This document shows positions 33,376 through 42,764 of a DNA stretch of 64,000 nucleotides, in pieces. A model generated the notes under the pieces. That model was not told the origin of the DNA. It saw only the letters and a program-made list of their open reading frames with translations, and did not search any database. The stretch comes from Desulfurococcales archaeon. Its GTDB lineage: Archaea > Thermoproteota > Thermoprotei_A > Sulfolobales > Acidilobaceae. Both the position numbers and the translations under genes were made by a program. The stretch covers positions 1-64,000 of the forward strand of contig WAOT01000038.1 in the NCBI GenBank assembly GCA_015521115.1. The letters run 5' to 3'. How positions within the stretch are numbered: position 1 is the first letter of the stretch; each line of letters starts with the position of its first letter.

Positions 33376-34551
33376 CTAGGGGTTGTTTAGCATGGTGCAT
33401 GGGCCTTGACCTCTCTCTATTACCTCGACGAATAGGACGGGGTGGATCTCAGCCCATTGGCCATGGTCTGTGTCGACCACAAGTGGGCCCGCTATCCTGA
33501 CCTTATCTCCCACACATAGTCCCCCACCTGTCGTGTTGAGCAGGCTTATGTTTGAAGGAATGATCTCAGCGTGCAACTTACCCTTTCTCAATATGATATT
33601 CCCGAGGGTCATGATCGGCTTGTAAGTCGTGTTTTCAACATGAAGGTCGAAACAATAGTCTCCGTCCGCCGCTACGAAGGGCGGGTCTACTATAGTCCCT
33701 GTCACCACAACACACCCCTCTACTATCCTCAACCTCTCCGGGTCGTGCACGCCTTGGAGGACGTTTGGTATCATACCACAGGGTTCCCCTGAAACGCCCC
33801 ACCTATCGTGTGTGTAGCTGGAGGGCTTTAGGGGGTGTCCGATGATTTTAGCGTTAACCATGAAGGGCTGGATTCCGACCGCTACTCCTATTATGAGGAG
33901 AACGAGGCCGACGCTGAGAGGCTTCCATGCCCCACCCCCTTTACCTGTTGTGTAAGCTAGAGCCAGGGCGGCTAGGGATCCCAATAGGGCTGGCATAGAA
34001 GGGAAGAATGCGGTCGACAATATGTACACTACCACCGAGGTGTAGGCGAGGGCTGCGGGCGCCCCTCTAAGCCTTGTCGCCACTAGGATCAGGAGTGCTA
34101 CTAGGAAGTCGTAGATCGTGAGTGATGCGTGGATACCATCATCGCCATAATATAGTGTCGCCGCTGTGAGAGCGAGTAGGGGGTCTAGCACGCTAAAGGT
34201 TAGAACAGAACCCGTGTCGCCTAGCCGTCTCCTAGCCCGAGATGCCACATAGACTACCAGAGGGCGAAGGATGGTGCCAAGCAGTGCCACCTCTAGTATC
34301 ATGCTATGAGATCCGAGGATGAAGGGTAGAGCGATAAGGTGGCCTGCAAAGACCACGAGGGCCGCGAGGGCGGGCTCGAGCATGAGTAGCGTTAAGACTG
34401 ACGCAGCCGTAACCAGCCCATAACCGCTGAGAAAGCTTGGAGCGTTCACCTGTAGAAGTGCCCCTATAAAGTTGGCTGCAAATAGTGCTGTGGCAGGCTT
34501 CCAACCCTTAAGGTAGATGGGGTGCTCGCCATACTCTAGATCCTGGTTCAC
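33376..34551 (-). CDS. Unknown polytopic membrane protein with a soluble C-terminal domain
   Basis: About 391 residues. Some seven or eight hydrophobic segments fill residues 18-235, then a soluble region of about 155 residues follows. That region reads like an OB-fold or similar beta-barrel: CVVVTGTIVDPPFVAADGDY, then [16 protein letters not shown] and WAEIHPVL. Three or four cysteines lie in it. No family is recognised. The GTG start at 34551 follows GGTGGGA and a minus-strand TATA box lies at 34573-34580. It is 36 bases upstream of the FAD oxidoreductase on the same strand and likely belongs to the same operon, which may point to membrane-lipid chemistry. Confidence 0.6.
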   Translation of the reverse strand: MNQDLEYGEHPIYLKGWKPATALFAANFIGALLQVNAPSFLSGYGLVTAASVLTLLMLEPALAALVVFAGHLIALPFILGSHSMILEVALLGTILRPLVVYVASRARRRLGDTGSVLTFSVLDPLLALTAATLYYGDDGIHASLTIYDFLVALLILVATRLRGAPAALAYTSVVVYILSTAFFPSMPALLGSLAALALAYTTGKGGGAWKPLSVGLVLLIIGVAVGIQPFMVNAKIIGHPLKPSSYTHDRWGVSGEPCGMIPNVLQGVHDPERLRIVEGCVVVTGTIVDPPFVAADGDYCFDLHVENTTYKPIMTLGNIILRKGKLHAEIIPSNISLLNTTGGGLCVGDKVRIAGPLVVDTDHGQWAEIHPVLFVEVIERGQGPCTMLNNP

Positions 34552-34572
34552 AACTATCCCACCATCTTATCC

Positions 34573-34608
34573 ATATAAATATGTGTTTACACCATATCTC
34601 TAAATATA
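34573..34608. promoter_or_regulatory. Divergent TATA boxes of the membrane protein and AOR genes
   Basis: Minus-strand TTTATATG (complement of about 34573-34580) lies 22-29 bases before the GTG at 34551. Plus-strand TAAATATA (34601-34608) lies 27-34 bases before the TTG at 34635. The spacing fits two back-to-back, nearly leaderless promoters. Confidence 0.55.
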
Positions 34609-34634
34609 CGAATCGCGAGTCTGGGGTGCGTCCT

Positions 34635-36500
34635 TTGGAGTTCAAACTACTCAGAATAGACCTCACAGAGTGGAGGGCGAAAGAAGAGGTACTAAAGGAC
34701 GGCATCATGAGGAAGTACATAGGTGGCAGAGGCCTCGGCGCATATCTAGCCATGAAGGAGATCCCGCCCCACATAAACCCTCTTAGCAGTGAGAACAAGA
34801 TCTACATCCTAACGGGCCCACTAACAGGAACAGGCGCCTTCGAGACAGGGCGTTACCATGTCGTTGGTAAGAGCCCACTTACTGGGATCTTAGGTGACAG
34901 TAATAGTGGGGGACAGTTCGGGCCTTGGCTCAGATTCGCCGGATACGATGGAATCGTCGTTGAGGGGGCTAGCGACGAACCGGTATGGGTCAGCATTGTT
35001 GACGGAGAAGTAAGGTTCCACCCTGCGAAGAGGCTGTGGGGTAAGGGGGTCGTATACACTGAGAAGAAGATCAGGGCCGAGATGAAAACCCCGAGCGAGC
35101 ATATTGGTAGCGTGCTAGCCATAGGGCCCGCAGGAGAAAACCTCTCGAAGATAGCTGCAATAATGAACGACAAGTACAGGGCCGCAGGGAGGACAGGTCT
35201 TGCAGCCGTGTTAGGCTACAAGAAGTTGAAGGCGATCTTCGTTAAGGGCTCCAGGAAGATCGAGATGGCGGACAAGAAGAAGTTCCATGAGGAGTCCAAG
35301 AAGATCCTGAAGAAGATCATGGAACACCCCATCTCAGACGCCCTAGGAAAGTTTGGAACCGCAGTGCTAGTCAACATAATAAACGCTCACGGAGCTTTCC
35401 CCACTAAGAATTGGACTAGGGGCACATTCGAGAAGGCCTTCGAGATAAGCGGTGAGTACCTGGCTGAGAAGTACCTAGTAACTAACAAGGGCTGTTGGGG
35501 CTGTGTGATAAGGTGTGCAAGGGTGTCAAAGGTTGACTCAGGCCCCTTCAGAACCCCTGTATCAGAGGGGCCCGAGTATGAGAGTATATGGGCAATGGGG
35601 GCTAACACCCTCATAGGAGATCTGAAAGCACTCATAAAACTCAACTACCTCGCAAACGACCTAGGCTTCGACACCATAAGCCTCGGGAACACCATGGCCA
35701 CACTAATGGAGCTCTACGAGAAAGCAAAGAAGGGAGAGCTACCCGAGGATAAGGCCAAGGAGCTCCTAGACCTACTAGAGGATATAGCCCCCGAGTGGGG
35801 AGACCCACACGCTTTCATACAGGCAATATGGAGAGCAGCGTATAGAGATGGGATCGGAGACTTAATCGCTGAGGGCGCTAAGAGGCTAGCAGAGTACTTC
35901 GGGAGCCCCGATAGCGCTATCCACGTTAGAGGGCTAGAGCTGCCGGCCTACGACCCAAGAGGCATTAACAGTATGGCCCTAAGCTATGCCACCAGCAACA
36001 GAGGAGGCTGCCATCTAAGAGCTTACTCCGTCAGCTTTGACGTCCTTGGAGTGCCAGAGAAATTCGACCCCCTAGCCATAGACAAGAGGAAGGTAGAACT
36101 GGTAAAGTACCAGCAGGACTACTTTAGCGTGATCGATAGTCTCGTCCTATGTAAGTTTAACACTTTCGCCACCGACCACACAGACTATGTCGAGATCCTC
36201 AAGGCTGTCACAGGCTGGGACGACCTAACCGCAGACGAGCTCCTCATAGCCGGAGAGCGCATCTACAACCTAGAAAGGCTATTCGCAGTCAGAGAGGGAC
36301 ACGGCTACAAAGACTACCTGCCTAAGAGGCTAATTGAAGAGCCACTCCCGGACGGGCCGGCTAAGGGCAAGACCGCTAAGGAAGCGCTTGAGACATACCT
36401 ACCATACTATTACGAGCTCAGAGGATGGGTCGACGGAATACCGAAGAAAGAAACCCTTCACCGGCTAGGCCTCGAGGAGTTCGAACATCTCGGCGCATAA
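34635..36500 (+). CDS. Tungsten-dependent aldehyde:ferredoxin oxidoreductase family enzyme
   Basis: Oxidises aldehydes to acids with ferredoxin, or can run in reverse to reduce acids. About 621 residues from TTG 34635. LLRIDLTEW and YIGGRGLGAYLA open the family, GPLTGTGAFETGRYHVVGKSPLTG follows in two pieces, KGCWGCVIRCARV near residue 286 gives three cluster cysteines and VLCKFNTF near residue 510 the fourth, for one [4Fe-4S] next to the bis-pterin tungsten. The start is TTG 34635 because GGGGTG (34623-34628) precedes it and the TATA box is at 34601. A MoaD-like gene follows, a common arrangement. The exact aldehyde range cannot be read from sequence. Confidence 0.93.
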   Translation: MEFKLLRIDLTEWRAKEEVLKDGIMRKYIGGRGLGAYLAMKEIPPHINPLSSENKIYILTGPLTGTGAFETGRYHVVGKSPLTGILGDSNSGGQFGPWLRFAGYDGIVVEGASDEPVWVSIVDGEVRFHPAKRLWGKGVVYTEKKIRAEMKTPSEHIGSVLAIGPAGENLSKIAAIMNDKYRAAGRTGLAAVLGYKKLKAIFVKGSRKIEMADKKKFHEESKKILKKIMEHPISDALGKFGTAVLVNIINAHGAFPTKNWTRGTFEKAFEISGEYLAEKYLVTNKGCWGCVIRCARVSKVDSGPFRTPVSEGPEYESIWAMGANTLIGDLKALIKLNYLANDLGFDTISLGNTMATLMELYEKAKKGELPEDKAKELLDLLEDIAPEWGDPHAFIQAIWRAAYRDGIGDLIAEGAKRLAEYFGSPDSAIHVRGLELPAYDPRGINSMALSYATSNRGGCHLRAYSVSFDVLGVPEKFDPLAIDKRKVELVKYQQDYFSVIDSLVLCKFNTFATDHTDYVEILKAVTGWDDLTADELLIAGERIYNLERLFAVREGHGYKDYLPKRLIEEPLPDGPAKGKTAKEALETYLPYYYELRGWVDGIPKKETLHRLGLEEFEHLGA

Positions 36501-36510
36501 CATAGACCCC

Positions 36511-36517
36511 AGTTTTT
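36511..36517 (+). terminator. T-run after the AOR gene
   Basis: AGTTTTT lies about 11 bases after the AOR stop and may release part of the transcripts before the MoaD-like gene. Confidence 0.3.
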
Positions 36518-36555
36518 ACCCTCCCCACAACACTCTCTTTTCCCCGGGGTATAAA

Positions 36556-36831
36556 TTGAAGGTTAAGGTAAGGTTTCTCCAGGAGTTATATCAGATAGTT
36601 GGGAAACATGAGGTCGAGTACGAGCTTGATGATAGTGCGACTGTGGAGGATCTCCTCAAGATCCTACCCGAGAAGGTAAAGGAGATCGTTCTCGACGAGA
36701 GAGGAGGTATTCGATATCCTGCCGAGGTTGCAGTGAACGGTAGGAGGATAGAGTTTCTTGACGGTCTTAAGACTAGACTAAATGATGGCGATGTGGTAGT
36801 CGTATCCCCGAGAGCGCTATTTGTTGTCTAG
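36556..36831 (+). CDS. MoaD/ThiS-like ubiquitin-fold protein lacking the C-terminal Gly-Gly
   Basis: About 91 residues with the beta-grasp pattern: VKVRFLQELYQIVGKHEVEY, then ATVEDLLKILPE, EVAVNGRRIEFLDGL and LNDGDVVVVSP. MoaD proteins carry sulfur as a thiocarboxylate on a terminal Gly-Gly to build molybdopterin, and archaeal relatives can also act as protein modifiers. This one ends SPRALFVV, with no Gly-Gly, so it cannot be activated in the usual way unless it is processed or plays a structural or delivery role for AOR. TTG at 36556 follows GGGGT. Its last 15 bases overlap the convergent gene. Confidence 0.85.
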   Translation: MKVKVRFLQELYQIVGKHEVEYELDDSATVEDLLKILPEKVKEIVLDERGGIRYPAEVAVNGRRIEFLDGLKTRLNDGDVVVVSPRALFVV

Positions 36832-37650
36832 GACAGACCGTATAGCCCTTAGGAACGCCTGATAGAAGTCCTCCCGTGTCACACCTAACAACTCCATAAC
36901 ACCCAGCCTGCCCTCAGCTAGGAGGAGGGCGTTCTCGTTGGCAGGTTGACCTGCTAATGCTGCTGCAAGGTTAAAGGGTGCGTTGGGTGGTGCTGCGTGG
37001 AAGACCCCATCTACTCTAGCATTGGATATATATGACTCGAAAATCTGGATCCCCACTCGCACATAGTATTCTCCTCTCCTTACAACAGTCTTTATGCTCA
37101 TAGGCTCAGCTCCAAGATACTTGATCCAGCCCTCATGCGAGTACGCCATGCTAATGGAGTTTAACCCCTCCAGACCGATCTCCTCGACTAAGAGCCTACG
37201 CCCGAAGATCCTCTCTCCCACGCAGGCGGCAGCGTCTTCGGGGTGAAAGTCTCCTATTACCTCAACGACGCCTGAGGCGAGCCTCTGTGGGCCAAACCTA
37301 GTTGCACCCCAGACTTTACCCCCAACGCATCTTGCCAGCTTTTCAGCTAGGAGGCCCACCTCCTCAAGGTTCTCGCTCGCGAACACGAGACCAAGATAGC
37401 CTGTGTCTTTATCTACATAGGCGTCTGTTCCACCTGTGATCCTCCGATATGCCTTCAAATCCTCGTCTTGGTAGGCTTTATAGTATCCTAGAACGACTCC
37501 CTCGTCTCCCCACTCTCCTACAACGAGCCCCGCCTGTATTTTCCCTTCTAGATGGAGCCCTACTAGCTTTTCAAGGGCTGCTTGGAGGAGTGTTGAGCGG
37601 AGATCTAGGTCTCTGCCTTTTACGAGCTTTAGAACTCTAGGAGTTAGCAA
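36817..37650 (-). CDS. Lipoate/biotin protein ligase-like protein
   Basis: About 277 residues. AYRRITGGTDAYVDKDTGYL near residue 70 resembles the RR-x-x-GG-ga-y-x-D signature of lipoate protein ligase A, and FGPQRLASGVVEV near residue 118 occupies the region of the ligand-binding Lys-Gly-Ser loop, although the Lys is not evident. A beta-rich core and a helical C-terminal domain fit the family. It might attach lipoate to the H protein that serves gcvT, but it could equally be an inactive or octanoyl-transfer relative. It is convergent with the MoaD-like gene and precedes, on the same strand, no obvious partner. Confidence 0.55.
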   Translation of the reverse strand: MLTPRVLKLVKGRDLDLRSTLLQAALEKLVGLHLEGKIQAGLVVGEWGDEGVVLGYYKAYQDEDLKAYRRITGGTDAYVDKDTGYLGLVFASENLEEVGLLAEKLARCVGGKVWGATRFGPQRLASGVVEVIGDFHPEDAAACVGERIFGRRLLVEEIGLEGLNSISMAYSHEGWIKYLGAEPMSIKTVVRRGEYYVRVGIQIFESYISNARVDGVFHAAPPNAPFNLAAALAGQPANENALLLAEGRLGVMELLGVTREDFYQAFLRAIRSVLDNK

Positions 37651-37713
37651 TTCGTTCCCCTGTATATATTGGGCGTGGGGGGTTAAATCTGGGCGTCTTG
37701 AAAACCTAAGGAA

Positions 37714-38358
37714 CTAGCCTCCTGCCGCCGCCTTCTGCTCGAGCTTTTTCTTGAGCATCTTCAGCCTCACGAAGTCCTCCCTCATTCTCTCGTCTAGTAC
37801 TGTCTTGATGAACTTAATCGCCTGCTCATAGCTTGGGAGGATCACATAGTCGAGAGCGTTTATGAGCCTCTGCGTCTTCCTCAGCTCTTCTAGGAGCCTC
37901 CTTAGAGCTTCCTCATACTCTGCCATCTTGAGTATATCAGGCAGTATCTCCCTCATCATTATAGCACTCTTCACTAGATGCGGGCTGGCATCAGGCGGGT
38001 ATGGGGGTGGGGGTACTTGTTTAGGATCGACTGTGAAGGTCGGCGTCTTAACGGCGAAGAGGACTCTGACTCCCTGGCCTATTTCAACGTACTTCTCCCC
38101 AGTCTCGCTATACCCCCTAGTTCTAGCGAATCCCTCCTCTGCGACCCCACGATAGTACTCCTTATAGACTTCGTCCATCTTTTTGAGGACGTTCTCCTGG
38201 TATCTAGCGTATTCCTCAGCGCTGCTCTTTATGAAGTGGAGTAGTACTTCCCTCTTCTCCTCTAGAACACCCCTTATCCGTCGTAGCATTTTGACTTCTC
38301 TTCTCAGCCTTATCAGGTTTATCTTTGTAGGCAGCACCTTCCTTGGGTCTATGGCCAT
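37714..38358 (-). CDS. atpD: V/A-type ATP synthase subunit D
   Basis: Central rotor stalk of the archaeal ATP synthase, turning inside the A3B3 head. About 214 residues, nearly all predicted coiled coil, with the typical start [19 protein letters not shown] and the C-terminal [19 protein letters not shown]. It is the last gene of the F-E-A-B-D operon, 49 bases after atpB. The function is secure by sequence and context. Confidence 0.95.
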   Translation of the reverse strand: MAIDPRKVLPTKINLIRLRREVKMLRRIRGVLEEKREVLLHFIKSSAEEYARYQENVLKKMDEVYKEYYRGVAEEGFARTRGYSETGEKYVEIGQGVRVLFAVKTPTFTVDPKQVPPPPYPPDASPHLVKSAIMMREILPDILKMAEYEEALRRLLEELRKTQRLINALDYVILPSYEQAIKFIKTVLDERMREDFVRLKMLKKKLEQKAAAGG

Positions 38359-38407
38359 CGCGTCTCACCTGCCCGGTTTAGTTGGGGTGGTGTGGAGGTG
38401 GTTCCGG

Positions 38408-39808
38408 TTATGCTGCCCTCCTCCTATACTTGGGGTGGTATTTCTTGATGTACTCCTCCTTTATGTTAGTGAGCTCCTCCTCGGGGAGTATGCTTAGGAT
38501 CTCCCATGCTAGGTCTAGGGTCTGCTCTATGCTCCTGTTCTCCCTCTCGCCCTGCTTTAGGAAGCGCTGCTCGAATGCGTCTGCGAACTCTAGGTACTTT
38601 CTGTCTGTGGCGCTTAGGCTCTCCTCTCCGACGACGGCTGCAAGGCTCCTTAGCTCTACTCCTCTACTATAAGCGCTGTATAGCTGGTTGCTAACTGCTG
38701 CGTGATCATCTCTAGTTTTCCCTGGGCCGATACCCTCCTTCATCAGCCTTGAGAGGCTCATTAGCACGTTTATTGGTGGGTAGATGCCCCTGTTGTAGAG
38801 CTCCCTGCTCAGCACGATCTGGCCCTCAGTTATGTAGCCCGTTAGATCCGGTATTGGGTGGGTGATGTCGTCGTTTGGCATCGTGAGTATGGGCATCTGA
38901 GTTATGCTCCCCTTCTTGCCGTGGACTTTTCCTGCTCTCTCATAGATGCTTGCTAGGTCGCTGTACAGGTAGCCTGGGTATCCCTGTCTCCCTGGAACCT
39001 CTTCTCTAGCTGCGCTTATCTCTCTGAGCGCCTCAGCGTAGTTTGTCATGTCAGTTAGGATCACGAGGACGTGCATGTCTCTCTCGAAGGCAAGGTATTC
39101 TGCCAGTGTGAGGGCTGCCCTCGGGGTTACGAGCCTTATCATTGCGGGCTCGTCAGCTAGGTTGACGAACATTGCCACCCTGTTCAGGGCGCCCGTCTCC
39201 TCGAAGAACTTCTTGAAGAATAGGAAGTCGTCGTACTTGATGCCTATTGCCGCGAACACTACGGCGAACTCCTCTTCCTCTCCAAGGACAGTGGCCTGTC
39301 TCGCTATCTGGGCTGCAAGGACGTTATGGGGTAGACCGCTGCCCGAGAATATCGGGAGCTTCTGACCCCTCACTAGGGTGTTCATCCCGTCAATAGCGCT
39401 AACTCCTGTCTGGATGAAGTCTTCCGGGTATGCTCTCTCGGCCGGGTTGAGTGGGGCTCCGTTAACGTCCCTCTCCTCTTCAGCTATTATAGGTGGCCCA
39501 TTGTCTATGGGCTCTCCAAGCCCGTTGAAGATCCTCCCAAGCATGTCCTCGCTTACCGGTATCTCTAGTGGTTTTCCGAGGAACCTTACTGTTGTGCCTG
39601 TGGTTGTTATGCCCGTCGTACCCTCGAAGACCTGGACGACTGCCACTCCCCTGCTAACGTCTAGTACCCTTCCCCTCCTCTTCTCTCCGGTTGCCAGCTC
39701 TATCTCTACTATCTCGTCGTAGGCCACATTGGAGACTCCCTCGACTATGAGGAGGGGCCCCTTGATCTCCCTTATCCTGCTATACTCCCTAACCCCGTAC
39801 AGGCTCAC
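38408..39808 (-). CDS. atpB: V/A-type ATP synthase subunit B
   Basis: Non-catalytic nucleotide-site subunit of the A3B3 head. About 466 residues from GTG 39808; the catalytic P-loop is replaced by SGSGLPHN, as expected for [36 protein letters not shown] and [11 protein letters not shown] are strong family motifs. GTG 39808 is preferred over TTG 39814, because GGTGAT lies at the right distance for it. The spacing to atpA upstream is about 38 bases, consistent with one transcript. Confidence 0.97.
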   Translation of the reverse strand: MSLYGVREYSRIREIKGPLLIVEGVSNVAYDEIVEIELATGEKRRGRVLDVSRGVAVVQVFEGTTGITTTGTTVRFLGKPLEIPVSEDMLGRIFNGLGEPIDNGPPIIAEEERDVNGAPLNPAERAYPEDFIQTGVSAIDGMNTLVRGQKLPIFSGSGLPHNVLAAQIARQATVLGEEEEFAVVFAAIGIKYDDFLFFKKFFEETGALNRVAMFVNLADEPAMIRLVTPRAALTLAEYLAFERDMHVLVILTDMTNYAEALREISAAREEVPGRQGYPGYLYSDLASIYERAGKVHGKKGSITQMPILTMPNDDITHPIPDLTGYITEGQIVLSRELYNRGIYPPINVLMSLSRLMKEGIGPGKTRDDHAAVSNQLYSAYSRGVELRSLAAVVGEESLSATDRKYLEFADAFEQRFLKQGERENRSIEQTLDLAWEILSILPEEELTNIKEEYIKKYHPKYRRRAA

Positions 39809-39846
39809 TCCCAATCACCCCACTACATATGCATATGGAAACAGGG

Positions 39847-41658
39847 TTATGCACCCTTCCTCTCGAGCTCTTCCAGTGTCTTCAGCATCCTCAGCCTTAA
39901 CTCCTCTATCTTGTCCAGCTGGTCGTTTGGTATGTCGAACTTCGCCTTTATCATCTCAACGTATAACCGTCCTAGTGCCTCCCTTATTCTTGCAACTGTT
40001 ATTCCATGTTGTACTAGCTCCTGGGCTTTCCTGTAGAAGCTGATGAACATGTGTAGGAGCTTGAACTGCTTCTCTGGCGTTGTGAACGCGTCGATTGGGT
40101 CGAAGGCGTTCTGTTTCAGGAAGCCCTCCTTTATCATCCTGGCAGTCTCGAGGACTAGCTTGTCCCTCTCGTCTAGGCTCTCGGTACCCACTAGCCTCAC
40201 GATGTCTTGCAGCTCGTCCTCTCTTAGCAGGATCCTCATTACCTCGTCCCTGAACTCTTTCCACCTCTTATCGACGTTCTTGTGCCACCACTCTGCCACG
40301 GTATCTGCGTAGGCGCTGTAGCTTAGTATCCAGTTAATCGCTGGGTAGTGCCTGCTATAAGCGAGCTTCGTGTCGAGAGCCCAGAAAACTCGTATGAACC
40401 TCTTCGTGTGGCTCGTCACGGGCTCTGTGAAGTCTCCTCCCGGCGGGCTTACTGCGCCAACTACTGTAACACTTCCCAGCCTCTCAGGGGATCCTAGCGC
40501 CTCGACCCTTCCCGCCCTTTCATAGAACTCTGCAAGTCTTGATGCTAGGTAGCTCGGGTATCCCTCCTCTGCCGGCATCTCCTCAAGTCTACCAGCGATC
40601 TCTCTAAGGGCCTCAGCCCACCTGCTAGTGCTATCAGCCACTAGGAGGACATCGTAGCCCATATCTCGGTAGTACTCGGCTAGTGTTATACCGACATAGA
40701 TGCTTGCCTCTCTCGCTGCCACGGGCATGTTACTAGTGTTAGCTATCAGGATCGTCCTCTCCATTAGAGGTTTCCCAGTCCATGGATCCTTATACTTGGG
40801 GAACCTCTCAAGCACTTCTGTCATCTCGTTACCCCTCTCACCACACCCTATGTAGACAACTACTCTCGCGTCACTCCACTGGGCTAAGCTGTGTAATGTG
40901 ACTGTTTTCCCGGTTCCGAATCCTCCCGGTATTGCTCCTGTCCCTCCCTTGGCCATGGGGAAGAGCGTATCTATTATCCTCATCCCAGTTATTAGTGGTG
41001 TGTTTGGTTCGAGCTTCCTCTTGAATGGTCGTGGTATTCTTACGGGCCATCTCTGCCTCATAGTTATTGGGTACTTCTTGCCGTCTCTCTCAACCTCGGC
41101 TACTACTTCTGTTACCGTATAGTCGCCCTCTGGGGCGACCCATGTTAGCTTGCCCCTTATGCCTGGAGGGATCATTACTTTGTGGGTTATGAGGCTCGTC
41201 TCCTCTACAATCCCTATCACATCTCCAGGGTTGACCTTGTCACCCACGCTCGGCTTCGTACCGTTGAATCCTGGGGTAAAGTGCCACTTCTTCTCGAGGG
41301 GTATTGGTGGAACCTCTATTCCTCTCTCGATGAAGATCTTCCTCCGTGGATCCCTCTCCGCTACAGCCTCTGCTATGAGCGGTAGTGGCCTCTGGACTCC
41401 ATCGTATATGTTCCCGATTATACCTGGGCCTAGCTCGACGCTCAGTGGGGCTCCAGTCCCTTCTACTGGCTCTCCTGGTCTGAGACCGGTTGTTGACTCG
41501 TACACCTGGATGTAGGCTTTGTCGCCCACTATTCGTGTAATCTCCCCGATCAACCTGTCCTCTCCGACCCTGACCATCTCATACATCTGGGCCCCGCTCA
41601 TCCCCTCTGCCACTACTAGGGGCCCAGCGATCCTCACAATCTTACCTTTAACCGGCAC
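39847..41658 (-). CDS. atpA: V/A-type ATP synthase catalytic subunit A
   Basis: The catalytic subunit, about 603 residues. The P-loop is PGGFGTGKT near residue 236, with the long non-homologous insert (residues 120-210) that marks A subunits. [12 protein letters not shown] carries the catalytic Glu, and [14 protein letters not shown] and the C-terminal helical domain follow. The start is GTG 41658, after GTGTAAGGG. It is the third gene of the operon, after atpE by 33 bases. Confidence 0.98.
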   Translation of the reverse strand: MPVKGKIVRIAGPLVVAEGMSGAQMYEMVRVGEDRLIGEITRIVGDKAYIQVYESTTGLRPGEPVEGTGAPLSVELGPGIIGNIYDGVQRPLPLIAEAVAERDPRRKIFIERGIEVPPIPLEKKWHFTPGFNGTKPSVGDKVNPGDVIGIVEETSLITHKVMIPPGIRGKLTWVAPEGDYTVTEVVAEVERDGKKYPITMRQRWPVRIPRPFKRKLEPNTPLITGMRIIDTLFPMAKGGTGAIPGGFGTGKTVTLHSLAQWSDARVVVYIGCGERGNEMTEVLERFPKYKDPWTGKPLMERTILIANTSNMPVAAREASIYVGITLAEYYRDMGYDVLLVADSTSRWAEALREIAGRLEEMPAEEGYPSYLASRLAEFYERAGRVEALGSPERLGSVTVVGAVSPPGGDFTEPVTSHTKRFIRVFWALDTKLAYSRHYPAINWILSYSAYADTVAEWWHKNVDKRWKEFRDEVMRILLREDELQDIVRLVGTESLDERDKLVLETARMIKEGFLKQNAFDPIDAFTTPEKQFKLLHMFISFYRKAQELVQHGITVARIREALGRLYVEMIKAKFDIPNDQLDKIEELRLRMLKTLEELERKGA

Positions 41659-41691
41659 TTTCCCTTACACCCCATACACCACTGTCAACCG

Positions 41692-42300
41692 TCATGATGT
41701 GGGGAATAATACTCTAGAGGCGGCCCCGAGCAGTCTGTGCTCGTTTATTTTTATGAGTAGGTCTAGGCTGAAGTCTAGTCTGACAGATTTGTCGGGTGTC
41801 TCTGCTATTACTCCGCCTAGTATGTCAACGGGTCTCGTAGACACTACAAGCTTGTGGAGTCCTAACCTGCTTATAATAGCCTGCACCTTGCTAACGTCGT
41901 CTTCAGACGTGTAGACTACTAGTTGGGGGTAGTCTTCCTCGTTTAGCCGGGTTAGAACCTTTACGAGGTAATTCTCGTATGCCTTTGAGTTCTTCACTTC
42001 TCCTATTTGGGAGAGCGCCTTTTTCATAGCCTCTTCCAGGTACTTCGTTTTTAAGGCGGTGACCTCTGATTTGACTTCGAGCTCCAGACTTGAGACGACA
42101 CTCTTAAGCTGCTCCTCGGCTCTGGAAATCTCGCTCCTAAGCTGTGTCTCGGCCTCTCTAAGGGCCTTTTCGTAGGCTTCGTTTATGAGTTTTAGCCCAT
42201 GCTCTAGTGCCTCATCTACAACCCTTTTCGAGGTCTCGAACTCCTTCTCGGTGACCTCCTTGGCGACCTTCTCCGGATCCCCGTATATGTTTTTAGGCAT
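41692..42300 (-). CDS. atpE: V/A-type ATP synthase subunit E
   Basis: Peripheral stalk subunit. About 202 residues: the N-terminal half is a long charged helix (VAKEVTEKEFETSKRVVDEA, LKLINEAYEKALREAE) that pairs with the stalk partner, and the C-terminal half is an alpha/beta domain with GGVIAETPDKSVRLDFSLD, the typical family motif. ATG follows GGGTGAGG. It begins five bases after the atpF stop. Confidence 0.94.
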   Translation of the reverse strand: MPKNIYGDPEKVAKEVTEKEFETSKRVVDEALEHGLKLINEAYEKALREAETQLRSEISRAEEQLKSVVSSLELEVKSEVTALKTKYLEEAMKKALSQIGEVKNSKAYENYLVKVLTRLNEEDYPQLVVYTSEDDVSKVQAIISRLGLHKLVVSTRPVDILGGVIAETPDKSVRLDFSLDLLIKINEHRLLGAASRVLFPTS

Positions 42301-42305
42301 TTACC

Positions 42306-42653
42306 TCACCCCAGCCCGAGAGCTTTTGCTAGAAGTCTCTCCACATTAATCTTCTCTGCGGGGGCCCAGAGTGTTGGGAGGATTAGTGTTGGGATCCCCA
42401 GCTCCTCAGCCTTTTCCACGACCCTATCAACGTCCTCTACCACGTGTTTGAGTATAATGACTAATGAGATATCATGCCTCCCGGCTATCCGCTCGAGCTC
42501 GGCTATCACTCTCTCATCCCCTACGGCCTCCTCTACCTCTAGGCCTACGCTTCTGAATAGTGGTAAGTTAACCCTGTCTCCTATGACGACCACTCTGCCT
42601 CTTAGTATCTCGCTCAACGCTTGCCCCCAGAGTCTCGGTCTATTGAGGTTCAA
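42306..42653 (-). CDS. atpF: V/A-type ATP synthase subunit F
   Basis: Small rotor subunit. The family core begins at RVVVIGDRVNLPLFRSVGLE, followed by SLVIILKHVV and IPTLILPTLW. The listed start is TTG 42653, consistent with a TATA box at 42685-42695, and gives 115 residues, about 18 more than usual before the core. A later TTG at 42617 or the GTG at the first Val of VVVIGD would be closer to the family length. It is the first gene of the F-E-A-B-D operon. Confidence 0.88.
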   Translation of the reverse strand: MNLNRPRLWGQALSEILRGRVVVIGDRVNLPLFRSVGLEVEEAVGDERVIAELERIAGRHDISLVIILKHVVEDVDRVVEKAEELGIPTLILPTLWAPAEKINVERLLAKALGLG

Positions 42654-42684
42654 TTTAAAGGGCTACCCGCAGGGACGTGTTAGC

Positions 42685-42695
42685 CTTATTATACC
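42685..42695 (-). promoter_or_regulatory. Putative TATA box of the ATP synthase operon
   Basis: The minus strand reads GGTATAATAAG 32-42 bases before the atpF start. On the plus strand the same site reads CTTATTATACC, so it might also support the divergent atpI gene 70-80 bases away, with a longer leader. Confidence 0.5.
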
Positions 42696-42764
42696 GGTCA
42701 ACCCGCTAGGCCATGATGGATTGAGCTGATGTAGTGACCGACCGCTCCAATGGAGGGATAGGAA

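Noticed and set aside
36549-36556. GTATAAAT as the TATA box of the MoaD-like gene
   Set aside because: It directly abuts the TTG start, so transcription would begin inside the gene; it is better read as a spacer after the GGGGT ribosome site.
42705-42745. ATGATGG followed by CTGA as a C/D-box RNA in the atpF-atpI gap
   Set aside because: The boxes are only six bases apart, too close for a guide, and no second pair of boxes follows.
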